A stretch of DNA of 64,000 nt, from NCBI GenBank assembly GCA_017644185.1, contig JAEPMA010000016.1, positions 1 to 64,000 of the forward strand. The letters run 5' to 3'. Position numbers and translations under genes: made by a program. Below, piece by piece: positions 47,588 through 57,393 of the stretch. Under the pieces are notes generated by a model, which did not search any database, had not been told where the DNA came from, and saw only the letters and a list, made by a program, of their open reading frames with translations. The stretch's first letter is position 1. Each line of letters opens with the position of its first letter. This stretch comes from Rhodospirillales bacterium. Lineage in GTDB: Bacteria > Pseudomonadota > Alphaproteobacteria > Rhodospirillales > Casp-alpha2.

Positions 47588-49045
47588 TCAGCGGTCCCAG
47601 CACCCCCAGTTGGACAGTTCGCGGGCGCGCGCGTCCTTTCGCCGGGGGTCTTCCTCCCACGCTTTCATCAGTTCGTATTCGAACTTCATCGCCCGGCATT
47701 CATAGATTTCCATACTTTCCTGGTCCGTCTTCTTCAGCGCCGCAACGAGCTGGCGGTGTTCTTTTGTCAGCGCCTGAAGCTTGGTTGGCGGCAATTTCTC
47801 GGTGCCGCGCGCGTGCCGCCCAAGACGCGCCCCGATGTCGAGGCGCCGTTTGTGGTTGTGCGCCCTGAGACCGTTGCCGGCGAGACTGTAGGCGAAGTAA
47901 ATCGGCGCCCCCCATTTCACATCCTGATAGATGATAATCGGCGCCGGGAACCTATCGTTCCGGCCGACGGTGTAAACACCGACGATGTTGGTATAGGCGT
48001 CGTTCCGCGCGCGCTGCTTCGACGGCGGGTTGTAACGGATCTCCTTGATCAGCCGCGGATACGCGCGCAATTCCTCGGGCAGTTCCTCGGTCCGGTCGAT
48101 CGCCCATTTCATCCACTTGAAGAATTCGTCGTTGTCGGCTTCGGGATAGCTCGACCCGATCAGGAACCGGCCCTTGTATTCAACCACCCCGCCTTCATAG
48201 GGGAACCCCACGTTCAGCGTTTTGGCGGTTGGCTGCGGGGCTTCGGTCTTGGCGGCGGCCCTTGCCTTTGCAGCAGCCTCGGCCTTTGCAGCGGTCTCGG
48301 CCTTGGCGGCGTCTTTCGCGGCGTCCGGGGTCGGTGTCGTCAGCATCAGCGTGGTATCGATACGCGCCATGCCTTCCTTGGCGGCATCCACCCCTGCCTC
48401 GGCGGCGCGGGCATACATGTCACGGGCGATTTTGAGTTCCTGCGCCGACCTGGCCCCTGCCTCGAGAATTCGGGCCAACTCGTACCGCGCGCCGGCATGA
48501 CCGCGCGTCGCAGCCTGGCCGTACCAGTCGGCGGCTGCATTCAGGTCCGGTTTTCCAAGCACACCGGCGGCATGGATTCTGCCGATACGGTACTGCGGCA
48601 GATTGTAGCGCGGGTCTTTGGCAGCCGCCTTGTACAGTTCGACGGCGCGCATGAAATCCTTGGGAACACCGCGCCCTCTCTCGTACATCAGGCCAAGATT
48701 GTATTCCGCCATATGCTGGCCCAACTCGACCGCTTTTTGATACCAGGCCACGCCACCTGCCAGATCGGCCGGACCACCGACCCCGTTGACCAGAAAATAA
48801 CCCGCGATTGCCTGCCCCTTGGGGTGTCCGGCGTTCGCCGCCTTTAAGTACCAGTCCCGCGCCTTTTCAAGATCCTTGGTCGCCGGGTCACGAAAATAGA
48901 ACTCGCCCATGTCGAACAGCGCATCCGGCGCACCGGCTTCGGCGGCCGACACCAGGGCGGGCGGCGGCGTCCCGGCGGCGTTCACGCCCGCCGGCGCCGC
49001 CAGCGCGGTCAATGATACGAGAACTGCTGCGATGTACCGGCGCAT
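47588..49045 (-). CDS. Secreted Sel1-like repeat protein
   Basis: About 485 aa from the ATG at 49045 (AGGTGGG upstream; 49060 also possible). Signal peptide, then five or six Sel1 repeats (AEYNLGLMYERGRGVPKD, ARYELARILEAG) to residue 225, an Ala/Lys-rich linker at 238-270, then a domain with GFPYEGGVVEYKGRFLIGSS and no recognised family. Sel1 repeats mediate protein contacts. Confidence 0.85.
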   Translation of the reverse strand: MRRYIAAVLVSLTALAAPAGVNAAGTPPPALVSAAEAGAPDALFDMGEFYFRDPATKDLEKARDWYLKAANAGHPKGQAIAGYFLVNGVGGPADLAGGVAWYQKAVELGQHMAEYNLGLMYERGRGVPKDFMRAVELYKAAAKDPRYNLPQYRIGRIHAAGVLGKPDLNAAADWYGQAATRGHAGARYELARILEAGARSAQELKIARDMYARAAEAGVDAAKEGMARIDTTLMLTTPTPDAAKDAAKAETAAKAEAAAKARAAAKTEAPQPTAKTLNVGFPYEGGVVEYKGRFLIGSSYPEADNDEFFKWMKWAIDRTEELPEELRAYPRLIKEIRYNPPSKQRARNDAYTNIVGVYTVGRNDRFPAPIIIYQDVKWGAPIYFAYSLAGNGLRAHNHKRRLDIGARLGRHARGTEKLPPTKLQALTKEHRQLVAALKKTDQESMEIYECRAMKFEYELMKAWEEDPRRKDARARELSNWGCWDR

Positions 49046-49129
49046 TCGCCCACCTGCCATGCCTTTTCAGCAAAAGGTGAGTCCAGCCTAGCGCTGCTAT
49101 TATTGGTTGTTAAGGCCGAACTGGCTTTC

Positions 49130-50614
49130 TCAGTAAGGCAGCGTCACATAGACCGCCGTGCCGATATCGGCTTCGCTGGAAATCGTCAGCGTCCCGCCAT
49201 GCGCCTCGACCAGCGACTTGACGATGGAAAGACCGAGCCCGGTACCGCTCTCGGCGACATGCGGGTTGGACTGCCCCTTCGCGAACGGCTCGGTGATCCT
49301 GGCTAACAGCTCCCCCGAGATACCGACCCCGGTATCGGTCACGCAGACGGTCAGCTCGTCCGCTTTCACACGCACGCAGACGCCCACCGCACCCCCGGCC
49401 TTGGTGAATTTGACCGCATTGGCGAGGATGTTGAGGAAGATCTGCGCCACCGCTTTGCGGTCGGCGTGCAGTTCGGGCATGTCGTCCGGAATCTCGAGGT
49501 CGAGCGTGATGTCGCGATCCGCCGCCGACTGCTGAACGTTTCTCAAGCAATCCTTGAGCACCTCCGAGAGGGCGAAGTGCTCTTTCTGCAAAGACCGCTT
49601 GCCCGCTTCGATGGCGGCGATATCGAGGATTTCATTGACCAGGCGAAGCAGGTGCTCGCCGCTGTCGTGAATGTCGTTGGCGTACTCCCGATAACTGTCA
49701 GCACCCAGCGGGCCGAAATATTCGCCCCGCAGCATCTCGCTGAACCCCAGGATCGCGTTCAGGGGCGTGCGGAATTCGTGACTCATCGTGGCGATGAACT
49801 GCGACTTGGCGCGGTTCGCCGCTTCCGCATCCGCCAACGCCTCGCGCATCGCGTCTTCGGCCTTGATCAGATCGGTCAGATCGACGCTGATCGATCCAAC
49901 TTTCGTAATCCGGCCGTCACGGTCGTGGATTGGAAACTTGGTGATGCCGATCGTGTGGGGCTTGCCGTCGACGAAGTAGCGTTCGACCTGCCGATAAAGC
50001 GGCTTGCCGCTGGTGATCACATCGTCCTCCTGCGCATTCATGACGCGGGCGTCGTGGTCGGGCTGGAAGTTCTCGATATGATCCGAGCGATGGCCGACCA
50101 TGTTCTCGAGGTCGGCGCCGTACCATGACAGGTACGCCCGGTTGGGCCGCTCGATGACGTGGTTGCTGTCCTTGATCAGAAGCCCGAAGGGCAGGTTTTC
50201 GAAGATCGAATCGAGCATGCTCTCGTTGTCGCGGAGCGCTTCGCTGCGCGCTTCGATATCGCGCAGTTGGCGGGTGAAGTGAACGGCGATCAGAACCAGT
50301 CCCGCGAACACCAGAACGGCAAACAACAGATAGGCGTACCAGCTGTAGTGATAGTGCAGCGACACGACAACGTCGTTCGCCCGTTTCAGACCTAAGATGC
50401 CGGGCAGCGCCACGTTGGCGAACAGGTTGGCCGCGAACAACAGCGTCACGACCCAGAGACCGCCGAGCACGCAGGCCACGCCGACGAGCGCGCCGCTTCG
50501 CCTGAGGTCGTCGCGGCGGTTAACGACGACGACACTTGCTGCCAGCGCGATCGCGATCAACAGAATGTCGACGCCGATCATCGCCCCCCAAGGCGGTAGT
50601 AGGCTATACGTCAT
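49130..50614 (-). CDS. PAS-domain membrane histidine kinase
   Basis: About 494 aa from 50614 (earlier GTG/ATG starts possible). Three N-terminal membrane helices, a PAS domain (residues 120-250), HisKA with H in ATMSHEFRTPLNAILGF, and HATPase with NILANAVKF, DTGVGI and GTGLGLSIVK. No response regulator is adjacent, so it is an orphan kinase. Confidence 0.92.
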   Translation of the reverse strand: MTYSLLPPWGAMIGVDILLIAIALAASVVVVNRRDDLRRSGALVGVACVLGGLWVVTLLFAANLFANVALPGILGLKRANDVVVSLHYHYSWYAYLLFAVLVFAGLVLIAVHFTRQLRDIEARSEALRDNESMLDSIFENLPFGLLIKDSNHVIERPNRAYLSWYGADLENMVGHRSDHIENFQPDHDARVMNAQEDDVITSGKPLYRQVERYFVDGKPHTIGITKFPIHDRDGRITKVGSISVDLTDLIKAEDAMREALADAEAANRAKSQFIATMSHEFRTPLNAILGFSEMLRGEYFGPLGADSYREYANDIHDSGEHLLRLVNEILDIAAIEAGKRSLQKEHFALSEVLKDCLRNVQQSAADRDITLDLEIPDDMPELHADRKAVAQIFLNILANAVKFTKAGGAVGVCVRVKADELTVCVTDTGVGISGELLARITEPFAKGQSNPHVAESGTGLGLSIVKSLVEAHGGTLTISSEADIGTAVYVTLPY

Positions 50615-50721
50615 CCCAACTTCGTGCCGGCACATGAACGAAGACGGCACCTCTCCCCGCGAACGATTATATCGACCTTATGCGCGCGGAACAGAGGTTT
50701 TGGCGATTTTGGCGCGTGATG

Positions 50722-51621
50722 TCAGGCCTTGCCGGGACGGCGGAACTTCACACCGAGGGCTTCTTCGTAGACTTTGAGCATGGCGCTTTTCGGCTCGTCC
50801 CCGTAACCCGCCTCGATCGCCGCCTTGTAACTGCCGACCATGGCGTCGACGACAGGCAACGCCGCGCCGGTGTCTTCGGCCATGCGCTCGACGTTGACGA
50901 TGTCTTTATAAGCGGCGCTGAGGGTGAAGTCGGTGTCGAACAATCCATCCAGCATGCGCGGGACGAAATATTCCGACGCGAAGCTGCGCGACGAGCCGCT
51001 CATCACGATCTCGGCGACCTGTTCGGGGTCGAGACCGACGGCGACGGTCAACGGCAGCACCTCGGCCAACGCCGCGATGTTGACGTTGTAGATGATGTTG
51101 TTGAGGGCCTTCATCGCCTGACCGGTCCCGACAGGACCGCAATGAATGACCGACGTGCCGACCTGCTCCAGATATGGCTTCACCATCTCGAACGCGTCGT
51201 CGGCGCCACCGAACATGACCGTCAGGGTGCCGTCCTTGGCGCGGAACGGCATGCCTGAAATCGGGCAATCCCAATAAGTGATACCCAGGGCCTTGGTTTC
51301 ATCCGCGAACTTCAACGCGTCGGTCCGGTCCAGCGTTGTCGTGTCGACGACGGTCAGCCCGTCGGGTTTGGCCTGCGCGATCCCGCCGTCCCCGAAGATC
51401 GCGGTCCGGACTTCGGGGGCGTACGGAAGGCACATGAAGATCAGCTCGCACGACTTCGCCATTTCGGCGGGCGATTTACAGGCCACTGCGCCCGCTTCGA
51501 CCAACGGGCGCATCGCGCCTTCGTGCGCGTCATAGACGCTGAGCGCGCCGTTCTTTTTAAGCATGTTGAGCGCCATGCCCGCGCCCATGCGGCCAAGGCC
51601 GATAAATCCGATATTCTGCAC
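50722..51621 (-). CDS. NAD(P)-dependent 3-hydroxyisobutyrate dehydrogenase-family protein
   Basis: 299 aa with a GTG start and AGGAC upstream. Rossmann motif GFIGLGRMGAGMALNM, substrate loop DCPISGMPFRAKDGT and catalytic Lys in GTGQAMKALNN. Beta-hydroxyacid dehydrogenase; the substrate could be 3-hydroxyisobutyrate, tartronate semialdehyde or similar. Confidence 0.9.
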   Translation of the reverse strand: MQNIGFIGLGRMGAGMALNMLKKNGALSVYDAHEGAMRPLVEAGAVACKSPAEMAKSCELIFMCLPYAPEVRTAIFGDGGIAQAKPDGLTVVDTTTLDRTDALKFADETKALGITYWDCPISGMPFRAKDGTLTVMFGGADDAFEMVKPYLEQVGTSVIHCGPVGTGQAMKALNNIIYNVNIAALAEVLPLTVAVGLDPEQVAEIVMSGSSRSFASEYFVPRMLDGLFDTDFTLSAAYKDIVNVERMAEDTGAALPVVDAMVGSYKAAIEAGYGDEPKSAMLKVYEEALGVKFRRPGKA

Positions 51622-51698
51622 CGGTGTCCTCCCGAGACTTGTGATGTCGGTGCAGTTTAAGGAGCCGCCGGGGCGTCAACAATGCCGATGATCGGCTG

Positions 51699-52187
51699 TC
51701 AGCGTTCGTCCCAGGTGGCGACGGAAATCACGTGGTGAACGTCGATGCCGTCGTTGGAGAGGGGGAAGCGGACGAGCGACTGCTCGAACGGGATCAGGCG
51801 GCCGAAGTCGTTCAGATCGACCATATCGCGGGACGCGATGGGTTTTTTGTTCAGGACCACCCACTCGTACTCCCGTTCCGCCGTGGTGCCGCGAAAATCC
51901 GGCTTGGCGCCGATCAGCTTGCCGGTCTTGTCGATGCCCTTGCGCTGGGTGTGCTGGGTGCCCCAGAACCGGATAAGGAACCTGAGCGGATTGTGAAGCA
52001 CGTCGCTGACGACAATATAGGGGATGATCTTGGGGTCGAGTTCCTCAAGATAAACGTCCCGCCATGTCGGCGCGAAGCGCGCCCCCCGAAGATCGTCCCA
52101 ATAACGATAGAAAGACATGATGCCGGGCGTCGCCACCTCTTCGATGGTGAGCCATGCCAGATCGCTTTTGCCGGTGCGGCGCGACAT
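51699..52187 (-). CDS. PAS_5-type single-domain protein (4 of 5)
   Basis: 162 aa from the ATG at 52187 (GGGTGG upstream). Core: IMSFYRYWDDLRGARFAP, a RFLIRFWGTQHTQRKGID block, and PLSNDGIDVHHVISV. No output domain. An FNR-like box with a well-spaced TAAGAT -10 lies upstream. Confidence 0.8.
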   Translation of the reverse strand: MSRRTGKSDLAWLTIEEVATPGIMSFYRYWDDLRGARFAPTWRDVYLEELDPKIIPYIVVSDVLHNPLRFLIRFWGTQHTQRKGIDKTGKLIGAKPDFRGTTAEREYEWVVLNKKPIASRDMVDLNDFGRLIPFEQSLVRFPLSNDGIDVHHVISVATWDER

Positions 52188-52224
52188 GCTTGTTTCCACC
52201 CGCTCCGTTTCTTCGTGTTGGGTG

Positions 52225-52265
52225 ATCTTACCCCAAGATACGCCCTGATCGTTGATTTAGATCAG
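52225..52265 (-). promoter_or_regulatory. FNR-type promoter of PAS protein 4
   Basis: TTGATTTAGATCAG (52252-52265), read on the minus strand as CTGAT-CTAA-ATCAA, fits TTGAT-N4-ATCAA with one mismatch. TAAGAT at 52225-52230 is at the expected -10 distance for a class II site centred at -41.5. Confidence 0.6.
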
Positions 52266-52381
52266 ACCTTTGATCGCACCCATCGCCGACTAACGCCCGA
52301 TGCCCGAAAAATGCTATGATTCCCGGCATGAGATTCGCGCGGCCGCCTTGGCCGCCGATCAGGTTATTTGGGAGTTTAATC

Positions 52382-52891
52382 ATGGCCCCGAACAATAAAA
52401 ACGCCGACAAGAACACATCCAATGAAAATGACGCCGTCCTGCCCGACATCGTCCCTTCCGCGCTCGACGACAACACCCACGCCGAGATGCGGGCTTTATA
52501 TGTTGAGAGCACGGAAACGCTGCGCTTCGTCAAGACCCACCAATGGAAGACGGTCGGCGCGACCCTGCTGACATTTCTGGCGCTGATTTTCATCGCCGGC
52601 TTCATCGGCGCCGACAAGCCGCTGACCCAGAAGTTCATGGCAATCACCATCCTGATGACCACGTCGGTGATCTTCACCCTCATCATCTACCAGTTCTGGA
52701 TGCACAACGAGGCGCGCAAAATCGACGCCTTGTCCGACCACATGTCCAGCCTGTTCCAGGAAATCCGCGCCATCAAATCCAAGCGCGAGGGCAACCTGCA
52801 CCGTTACACGCTTCTGATCTTCATGATCACGTGCATCGTCTTCGGCGCCGTCGTCGTGCACCTGTCGCTCTCACAGGTCGCTGGCGGCTAG
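52382..52891 (+). CDS. Membrane protein of unknown function
   Basis: 169 aa from the ATG at 52382 (GGGAG upstream). A polar N-terminus, two membrane helices (about 60-105) and one near the C-terminus (140-162), with an amphipathic stretch between. No family recognised. Confidence 0.75.
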   Translation: MAPNNKNADKNTSNENDAVLPDIVPSALDDNTHAEMRALYVESTETLRFVKTHQWKTVGATLLTFLALIFIAGFIGADKPLTQKFMAITILMTTSVIFTLIIYQFWMHNEARKIDALSDHMSSLFQEIRAIKSKREGNLHRYTLLIFMITCIVFGAVVVHLSLSQVAGG

Positions 52892-52918
52892 ACCGGATCG
52901 GCAATAATCCTTAGTTGA

Positions 52919-54805
52919 TCAGTCCGGATCGGGGACGATCCGGAGCGGCAGGATGTCGCTGTCGACGGTGATGATGTCGTCGGCGTCGGCGCGGATACAT
53001 GCGCCCGCGTAGGTGCCCGACGCGGTAAAGGTGCAGACCTGCACGTTCTTGCCGTCGATCTTGGGGAGCGGGAACATCGCCTGGTAGATCTGGTCTCTGT
53101 CGTCGAACTTGCCCGCCGTCTCCGAGACCACGTTTTCGTCGGCGTCGATGATGGCGATGTTGTGTCCGCAGCGCCCGACGATCGGCTTCACCACGTAGCC
53201 CGTGGCGCGGAGGTCGTCGTCGAGGTCGAAGCTGGTTTTGAGGAGATACGGATGATCGGGGTAGAGCATCCATAAAACGGGAAGGATCGCCTTGTTGGAC
53301 GGGATCAGCGTCCAGAGCGGCTCGAACACCATCACTTCGGGCCTCAGCAAAACATCGACCAGGCGCGGCGCCTCGACCGCCCGGTCGATGGTCTTGTGGA
53401 GGCGCAGGTTCTCCTCGTCTTCTGAAATCTGATCGCGGATCTGGTCGAGCGCCGTTTCCCACGCCCACGTCTTCCACACCCAGTCGATGTGGCGGCCTTC
53501 CTCGTCGGCGACCTGCCCGTCGTCGCCCCATTTCAGGCTCGAAACGCCCCTGACGACGGCGCACGGAATGCCCGCCGCCTCGATCGCGGATTTCATGTAC
53601 TGGGCGTGATAGGTCTCTTCGAGATCCCTGTCCTGCATGATGTGAAGGAACGCGCCGGCGGCGGATTCCTTCCACGCGTCGACCAGCTCCCTGTGCAGCC
53701 GTGAACCGGCCGAGCGCCCGTCGTTACAACCGTAATGCTGCGCCCACAGGTCCTGCACCTTCCCCGTTTCCATATGACAGGATGCGGAATCGCAGTTGTA
53801 CTCGTAGACCTTCAGACCCCGTGACGAGAGCGAGAAATCGAACCGCCCGGTGATCATCTCGTTGCGGCGATTGTCCCAGGATTGATGAATTCTGGACCAG
53901 ATCGCGGGCGGCAGGTTGAAGCGCCTCAGGAGTTCGTCGTCCTGCAGGACGAAATTGGTGGCGTGCATGAACATCGCATGCAGCTCGTTCGTCGCGCGCT
54001 TGAGTTCCTGGTTCGCGGTCTCGGTCAGGCACAGATATTTGAAGCGGTCGTTATCATCCTCGGCGAGCTTGCAGCCCTCCATGGAAGCGATATAGGCGGC
54101 TTCGTCGGCATTGTCGGTATCGAGCCACCCCTCCGTGGACTGTCCCGTGTCCGGCACTTCGCGGGCGATCAGGTCGAACAGTTCGGGGTTCACGTCCTCG
54201 ATAATCTCGGCGTGCGTGGCATCGTCGGTCTGGATCACCCAACCCATGATCCCCGCATCCTCGAACGTGCAATCGATCCAATAGCCGCCGTCGTCGCCGA
54301 TGGTGACGCTAAGCTCGCGCGACCAGGTCTGACCGTCCGGCCAGATCTTGTCCTCGACGTTCTGTTCGACGACGCGCACGCAGTCGTCGGTCACCTCCGT
54401 CACCACCGCGACGTGGCCGGTGACGTCGAACTCGCCGCCCTCGTTCCAGATCAACAGGCAGCCGGCCTCGGGCCGACGTTTGGCGCCGTTGGCGAACGAC
54501 TTCAGGGGGAGTTTCGAATTGTCGTCGGTCCGGGTCACGAACCTGAGACGGAAGATATCGTAGGCCATGGCGATATCGTCGAAGACATACCCGCGATTGA
54601 CGTAAAGCCAACGCCTGGCGAGTTCGACGCATTGCCACTTATAGCCCATGAACTGGCCGGCGACGTAACTGCGGTATGCCTGGCGGTTAGGCAGATCGGT
54701 CTTGTCGGCGCTCGGGTAATGGCTCGAATAAACCTCGACGCCGCCCTCGGCGATACCGAGACACGTGCCGAACTTTTCGCGGTGCTGAACGTCCAGGTTA
54801 CCCAT
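52919..54805 (-). CDS. gss: Bifunctional glutathionylspermidine synthetase/amidase
   Basis: 628 aa from the ATG at 54805 (AGGAAG upstream). N-terminal CHAP amidase: with this start the catalytic cysteine in YKWQCVELARRW is Cys59 and the histidine in TGHVAVVTEV is His131, the same numbers as in Escherichia coli Gss, which supports the start. The C-terminal ATP-grasp-like synthetase half follows (WSRIHQSWDNRR, EYNCDSASCHMETG, KPIVGRCGHNI). It makes and breaks glutathionylspermidine. Confidence 0.93.
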   Translation of the reverse strand: MGNLDVQHREKFGTCLGIAEGGVEVYSSHYPSADKTDLPNRQAYRSYVAGQFMGYKWQCVELARRWLYVNRGYVFDDIAMAYDIFRLRFVTRTDDNSKLPLKSFANGAKRRPEAGCLLIWNEGGEFDVTGHVAVVTEVTDDCVRVVEQNVEDKIWPDGQTWSRELSVTIGDDGGYWIDCTFEDAGIMGWVIQTDDATHAEIIEDVNPELFDLIAREVPDTGQSTEGWLDTDNADEAAYIASMEGCKLAEDDNDRFKYLCLTETANQELKRATNELHAMFMHATNFVLQDDELLRRFNLPPAIWSRIHQSWDNRRNEMITGRFDFSLSSRGLKVYEYNCDSASCHMETGKVQDLWAQHYGCNDGRSAGSRLHRELVDAWKESAAGAFLHIMQDRDLEETYHAQYMKSAIEAAGIPCAVVRGVSSLKWGDDGQVADEEGRHIDWVWKTWAWETALDQIRDQISEDEENLRLHKTIDRAVEAPRLVDVLLRPEVMVFEPLWTLIPSNKAILPVLWMLYPDHPYLLKTSFDLDDDLRATGYVVKPIVGRCGHNIAIIDADENVVSETAGKFDDRDQIYQAMFPLPKIDGKNVQVCTFTASGTYAGACIRADADDIITVDSDILPLRIVPDPD

Positions 54806-54988
54806 GCCCACTTCCTGCGGCCGGCGTGGCCGGTCCGTTCGATCATTCGATTGTAAAAGAAAAAGAACCCGGCGCCAGCGCCGGAAACGCGCGTATAATT
54901 ACCGAAGCGGAAGTTTACACAAGTGAAAAAAATCGGGGGGTGTTGTGGCGCGTCGATGACGGCGCTTGCCCGACCCGGCCCCCTCATC

Positions 54989-55020
54989 TGTCCTCTCCCC
55001 CACACGTGTGGAGGAGAGGA
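54989..55020. repeat. Near-perfect 32-bp palindrome
   Basis: Sixteen-base arms with one mismatch meet without a spacer (GTCCTCTCC...CACAC, then GTGTG...GGAGAGGAC). It resembles the CTCTCCCC-type intergenic palindromes of alphaproteobacteria. It lies between gss and a small secreted protein gene, with no T-run. Confidence 0.65.
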
Positions 55021-55071
55021 CCCGGTGCAAACGTTATCACCGGCTTGGAGGTGAGATGTCAGAGCGTTCGC

Positions 55072-55323
55072 TTACTTGATGCCGAGGATCTTCTCGGCTT
55101 CCGAGAGCGCCTTCATCGATTCATCGTGCTTGCCGTTCTTGTGCATGGCTTCACCCTTGGCGCGAAGCCCTTTGACCTTAGCCATGTCGGCCTTGGAGAG
55201 TTCGGTCGTCTTGAGCGCCTCGTCGATCGCTTTCATGTGTTTCGGGCATGAGCTGGCGAACGCGGCGGAGGATGCGAAAAGCATAACGGCGGCGGCGATA
55301 CTTGCGAAAAGACGTGTCTTCAT
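55072..55323 (-). CDS. Small secreted helical protein
   Basis: 83 aa with a signal peptide (AAAVMLFASSAAFASS). The mature 60 residues are charged and helical (KHMKAIDEALKTTELSKAD, KHDESMKALSEAEKIL) with one cysteine. No family recognised. Confidence 0.75.
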   Translation of the reverse strand: MKTRLFASIAAAVMLFASSAAFASSCPKHMKAIDEALKTTELSKADMAKVKGLRAKGEAMHKNGKHDESMKALSEAEKILGIK

Positions 55324-55473
55324 AGTGTAGTTTCCTTTACTTCCTGCCGGCACATGCCGGACTTTGTTCCCCGCGTCGGCGGCAACCTGAAGTTGGGTTG
55401 CCCCTGGCGGACAATCTCAGCGTACGCCCAAATGTGACGTTCTTGAGGCGGGACGCTGAAAGTCACAGTTAAG

Positions 55474-56010
55474 TCACACCTGCCAGAGCGGCTTCGCGCC
55501 GGCGATGGGATTTTCGGTCTCGTCCGCGAGGGCATAGCCGGACAGCACTTGGCGGACAGAACCATCCTTTATCAGCGGCAGGTCGATCCCGTGAACGACG
55601 ATATGCCCCCTGTTGAGCGCCCTGAGATCGCCGCTGATGAAACCGATTCCGCCGACGTCGCGCAGGATTCTGAAATACGGGCCCTCGAACTTCTCCCAGT
55701 TTTCCTCCCGGTTCCGGTAAACATCCGACATCTTTTTGCGGGTGTAATCGTGCCCCCACCACTCGGTAAGTGTCGTGCCCCAGAGGGCGAACTCGATATC
55801 GAACGGATCGTCCAGGATATCGGCCAGCGACAAACGGCCCCACCATCCCGCGAAATCCTCGGCGATATCGAAGTCGCGCCAGCTCGGGTATCCTTGACCG
55901 CCGCCCTTGCCGCGCCACAACTTGACCAGTGGCGCGAACATCCCGAACATTTCTGAATCGAGGTCGTCCGCGAATATCCGATACGTCCAGCCCTTGATGT
56001 TGCGGTTCAT
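55474..56010 (-). CDS. PAS_5-type single-domain protein (5 of 5)
   Basis: 178 aa. Core: LVKLWRGKGGGQGYPSWRDF (compare copy 2), DIEFALWGTTLTEWWGHDYT (FWGT degenerates to LWGT), and LIKDGSVRQVLSGYAL. The C-terminus is slightly longer than the others. No output domain. Confidence 0.78.
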   Translation of the reverse strand: MNRNIKGWTYRIFADDLDSEMFGMFAPLVKLWRGKGGGQGYPSWRDFDIAEDFAGWWGRLSLADILDDPFDIEFALWGTTLTEWWGHDYTRKKMSDVYRNREENWEKFEGPYFRILRDVGGIGFISGDLRALNRGHIVVHGIDLPLIKDGSVRQVLSGYALADETENPIAGAKPLWQV

Positions 56011-56130
56011 TTATAGAGCTTAATCCAATTGGCGTTTCGAGTGGATCACAATCCGGTTATTCCCGTTCGACGTGGGCTGCGTCCGGTGAAGACGCTATCC
56101 ATCCGCACCTATGTAGGTTAAAAACGACCC

Positions 56131-57387
56131 ATGAGCGCAGACGACGATGCACCCGCATCCGACGATTCCGAACCCGAACCGCCGCTGCTACGAAACAGGG
56201 ATTTTCTGCTGTTCGTGCTGTGCCGCACGACGAACGTCATTGGCGTCCATGCTTTAACCGTCGCCGTCGGCTGGCACGTCTATCAGATCAGCGGCGACCC
56301 GGTCGACCTCGGATTGATCGGTCTCGCCCAATTCGCCCCCGCCCTTGTTTTGTTCCTGGTCGCGGGCATCGTCGCCGACCGCTTCGAACGGCGCGGCATC
56401 ATCATCATCTGCAACGCGGTGCACGTGATCGCGGTCGGTATGCTGATCGCCTTGTTCCACTCGAATGCCCTGGCCGTCGGACCGGTCCTGGCGATCCTGG
56501 TGGTTCATGGGGCGGCCAGGTCGTTCTTCCACACCACCACCCAGGCGATCCTGCCCAACCTGGTTTCGAAACAGGTGTTCCCACGCGCCGTCGCGTTCGC
56601 CAGTTCGGCGAACAAGGGTGCGCAACTGCTGGGCCCGGCACTGGGCGGGCTATTGATCGCGTGGCTGGATCACGGCGCCTATACCGCGATCCTGATCGCT
56701 TTCGTCGCGGCCGGCCTGGCCGCGGCGATGATCGGCCGGCGCATCAAGGTGCTGGCGCCGGAGCCGTTCAGCATCGCCACCATCGTCGGCGGTTTCAATT
56801 ACGTGTGGCACAACAAGATCGTTCTCGGCGCGATTTCCATCGATCTGATGGCGGTTTTGTTCGGCGGCGTGATGGGTCTGCTACCGGTTTTCGCTGCCGA
56901 CATCCTTCATGTCGGTCCGGACGGCCTGGGCCTGATGCGCGCGACACCGGGCGCGGGCTCACTGATCGTCGGATTGATCCTGACGCAGATGCCGGCGCCT
57001 GGTCGGATGGGACCGGCATTATTCATCTCGGTCACCATCTTTGGGCTGTCGATCGTGGTTTTCAGCCTGTCGACGTCGTTCTGGCTGTCCATCGCCGCGC
57101 TCGCTGTCTATGGGGCCGCCGACATGATCAGCGTCTACGTGCGCCAGACGCTGGTGCAGATCGCCACCCCCGACCACATGCGAGGCCGGGTCAGCGCCGT
57201 CAATTCGGTCTCGATCAACGCATCGAACGAGCTGGGTGATTTCCGCGCCGGGATCATGGCGGGCGGCATCGGCAGCGTCGGCGCGGTGCTGGTGGGGGGC
57301 GTCGTCACGGTTGGGATCGCCGGGCTGTGGGCTTATATGTTCCCGGCCATGCGCAAGGTCGACCGCCTCGACCAGTACAGGACGTAA
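56131..57387 (+). CDS. MFS transporter (enterobactin-exporter-like MFS_3)
   Basis: 418 aa with about eleven or twelve membrane helices. MFS signature ADRFERRGIII and the second-half PDHMRGRVSAVNSVS fit the MFS_3/EntS group, which exports siderophores and drugs. The substrate cannot be assigned; no siderophore biosynthesis genes are nearby. Confidence 0.88.
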   Translation: MSADDDAPASDDSEPEPPLLRNRDFLLFVLCRTTNVIGVHALTVAVGWHVYQISGDPVDLGLIGLAQFAPALVLFLVAGIVADRFERRGIIIICNAVHVIAVGMLIALFHSNALAVGPVLAILVVHGAARSFFHTTTQAILPNLVSKQVFPRAVAFASSANKGAQLLGPALGGLLIAWLDHGAYTAILIAFVAAGLAAAMIGRRIKVLAPEPFSIATIVGGFNYVWHNKIVLGAISIDLMAVLFGGVMGLLPVFAADILHVGPDGLGLMRATPGAGSLIVGLILTQMPAPGRMGPALFISVTIFGLSIVVFSLSTSFWLSIAALAVYGAADMISVYVRQTLVQIATPDHMRGRVSAVNSVSINASNELGDFRAGIMAGGIGSVGAVLVGGVVTVGIAGLWAYMFPAMRKVDRLDQYRT

Positions 57388-57393
57388 CCAGCA

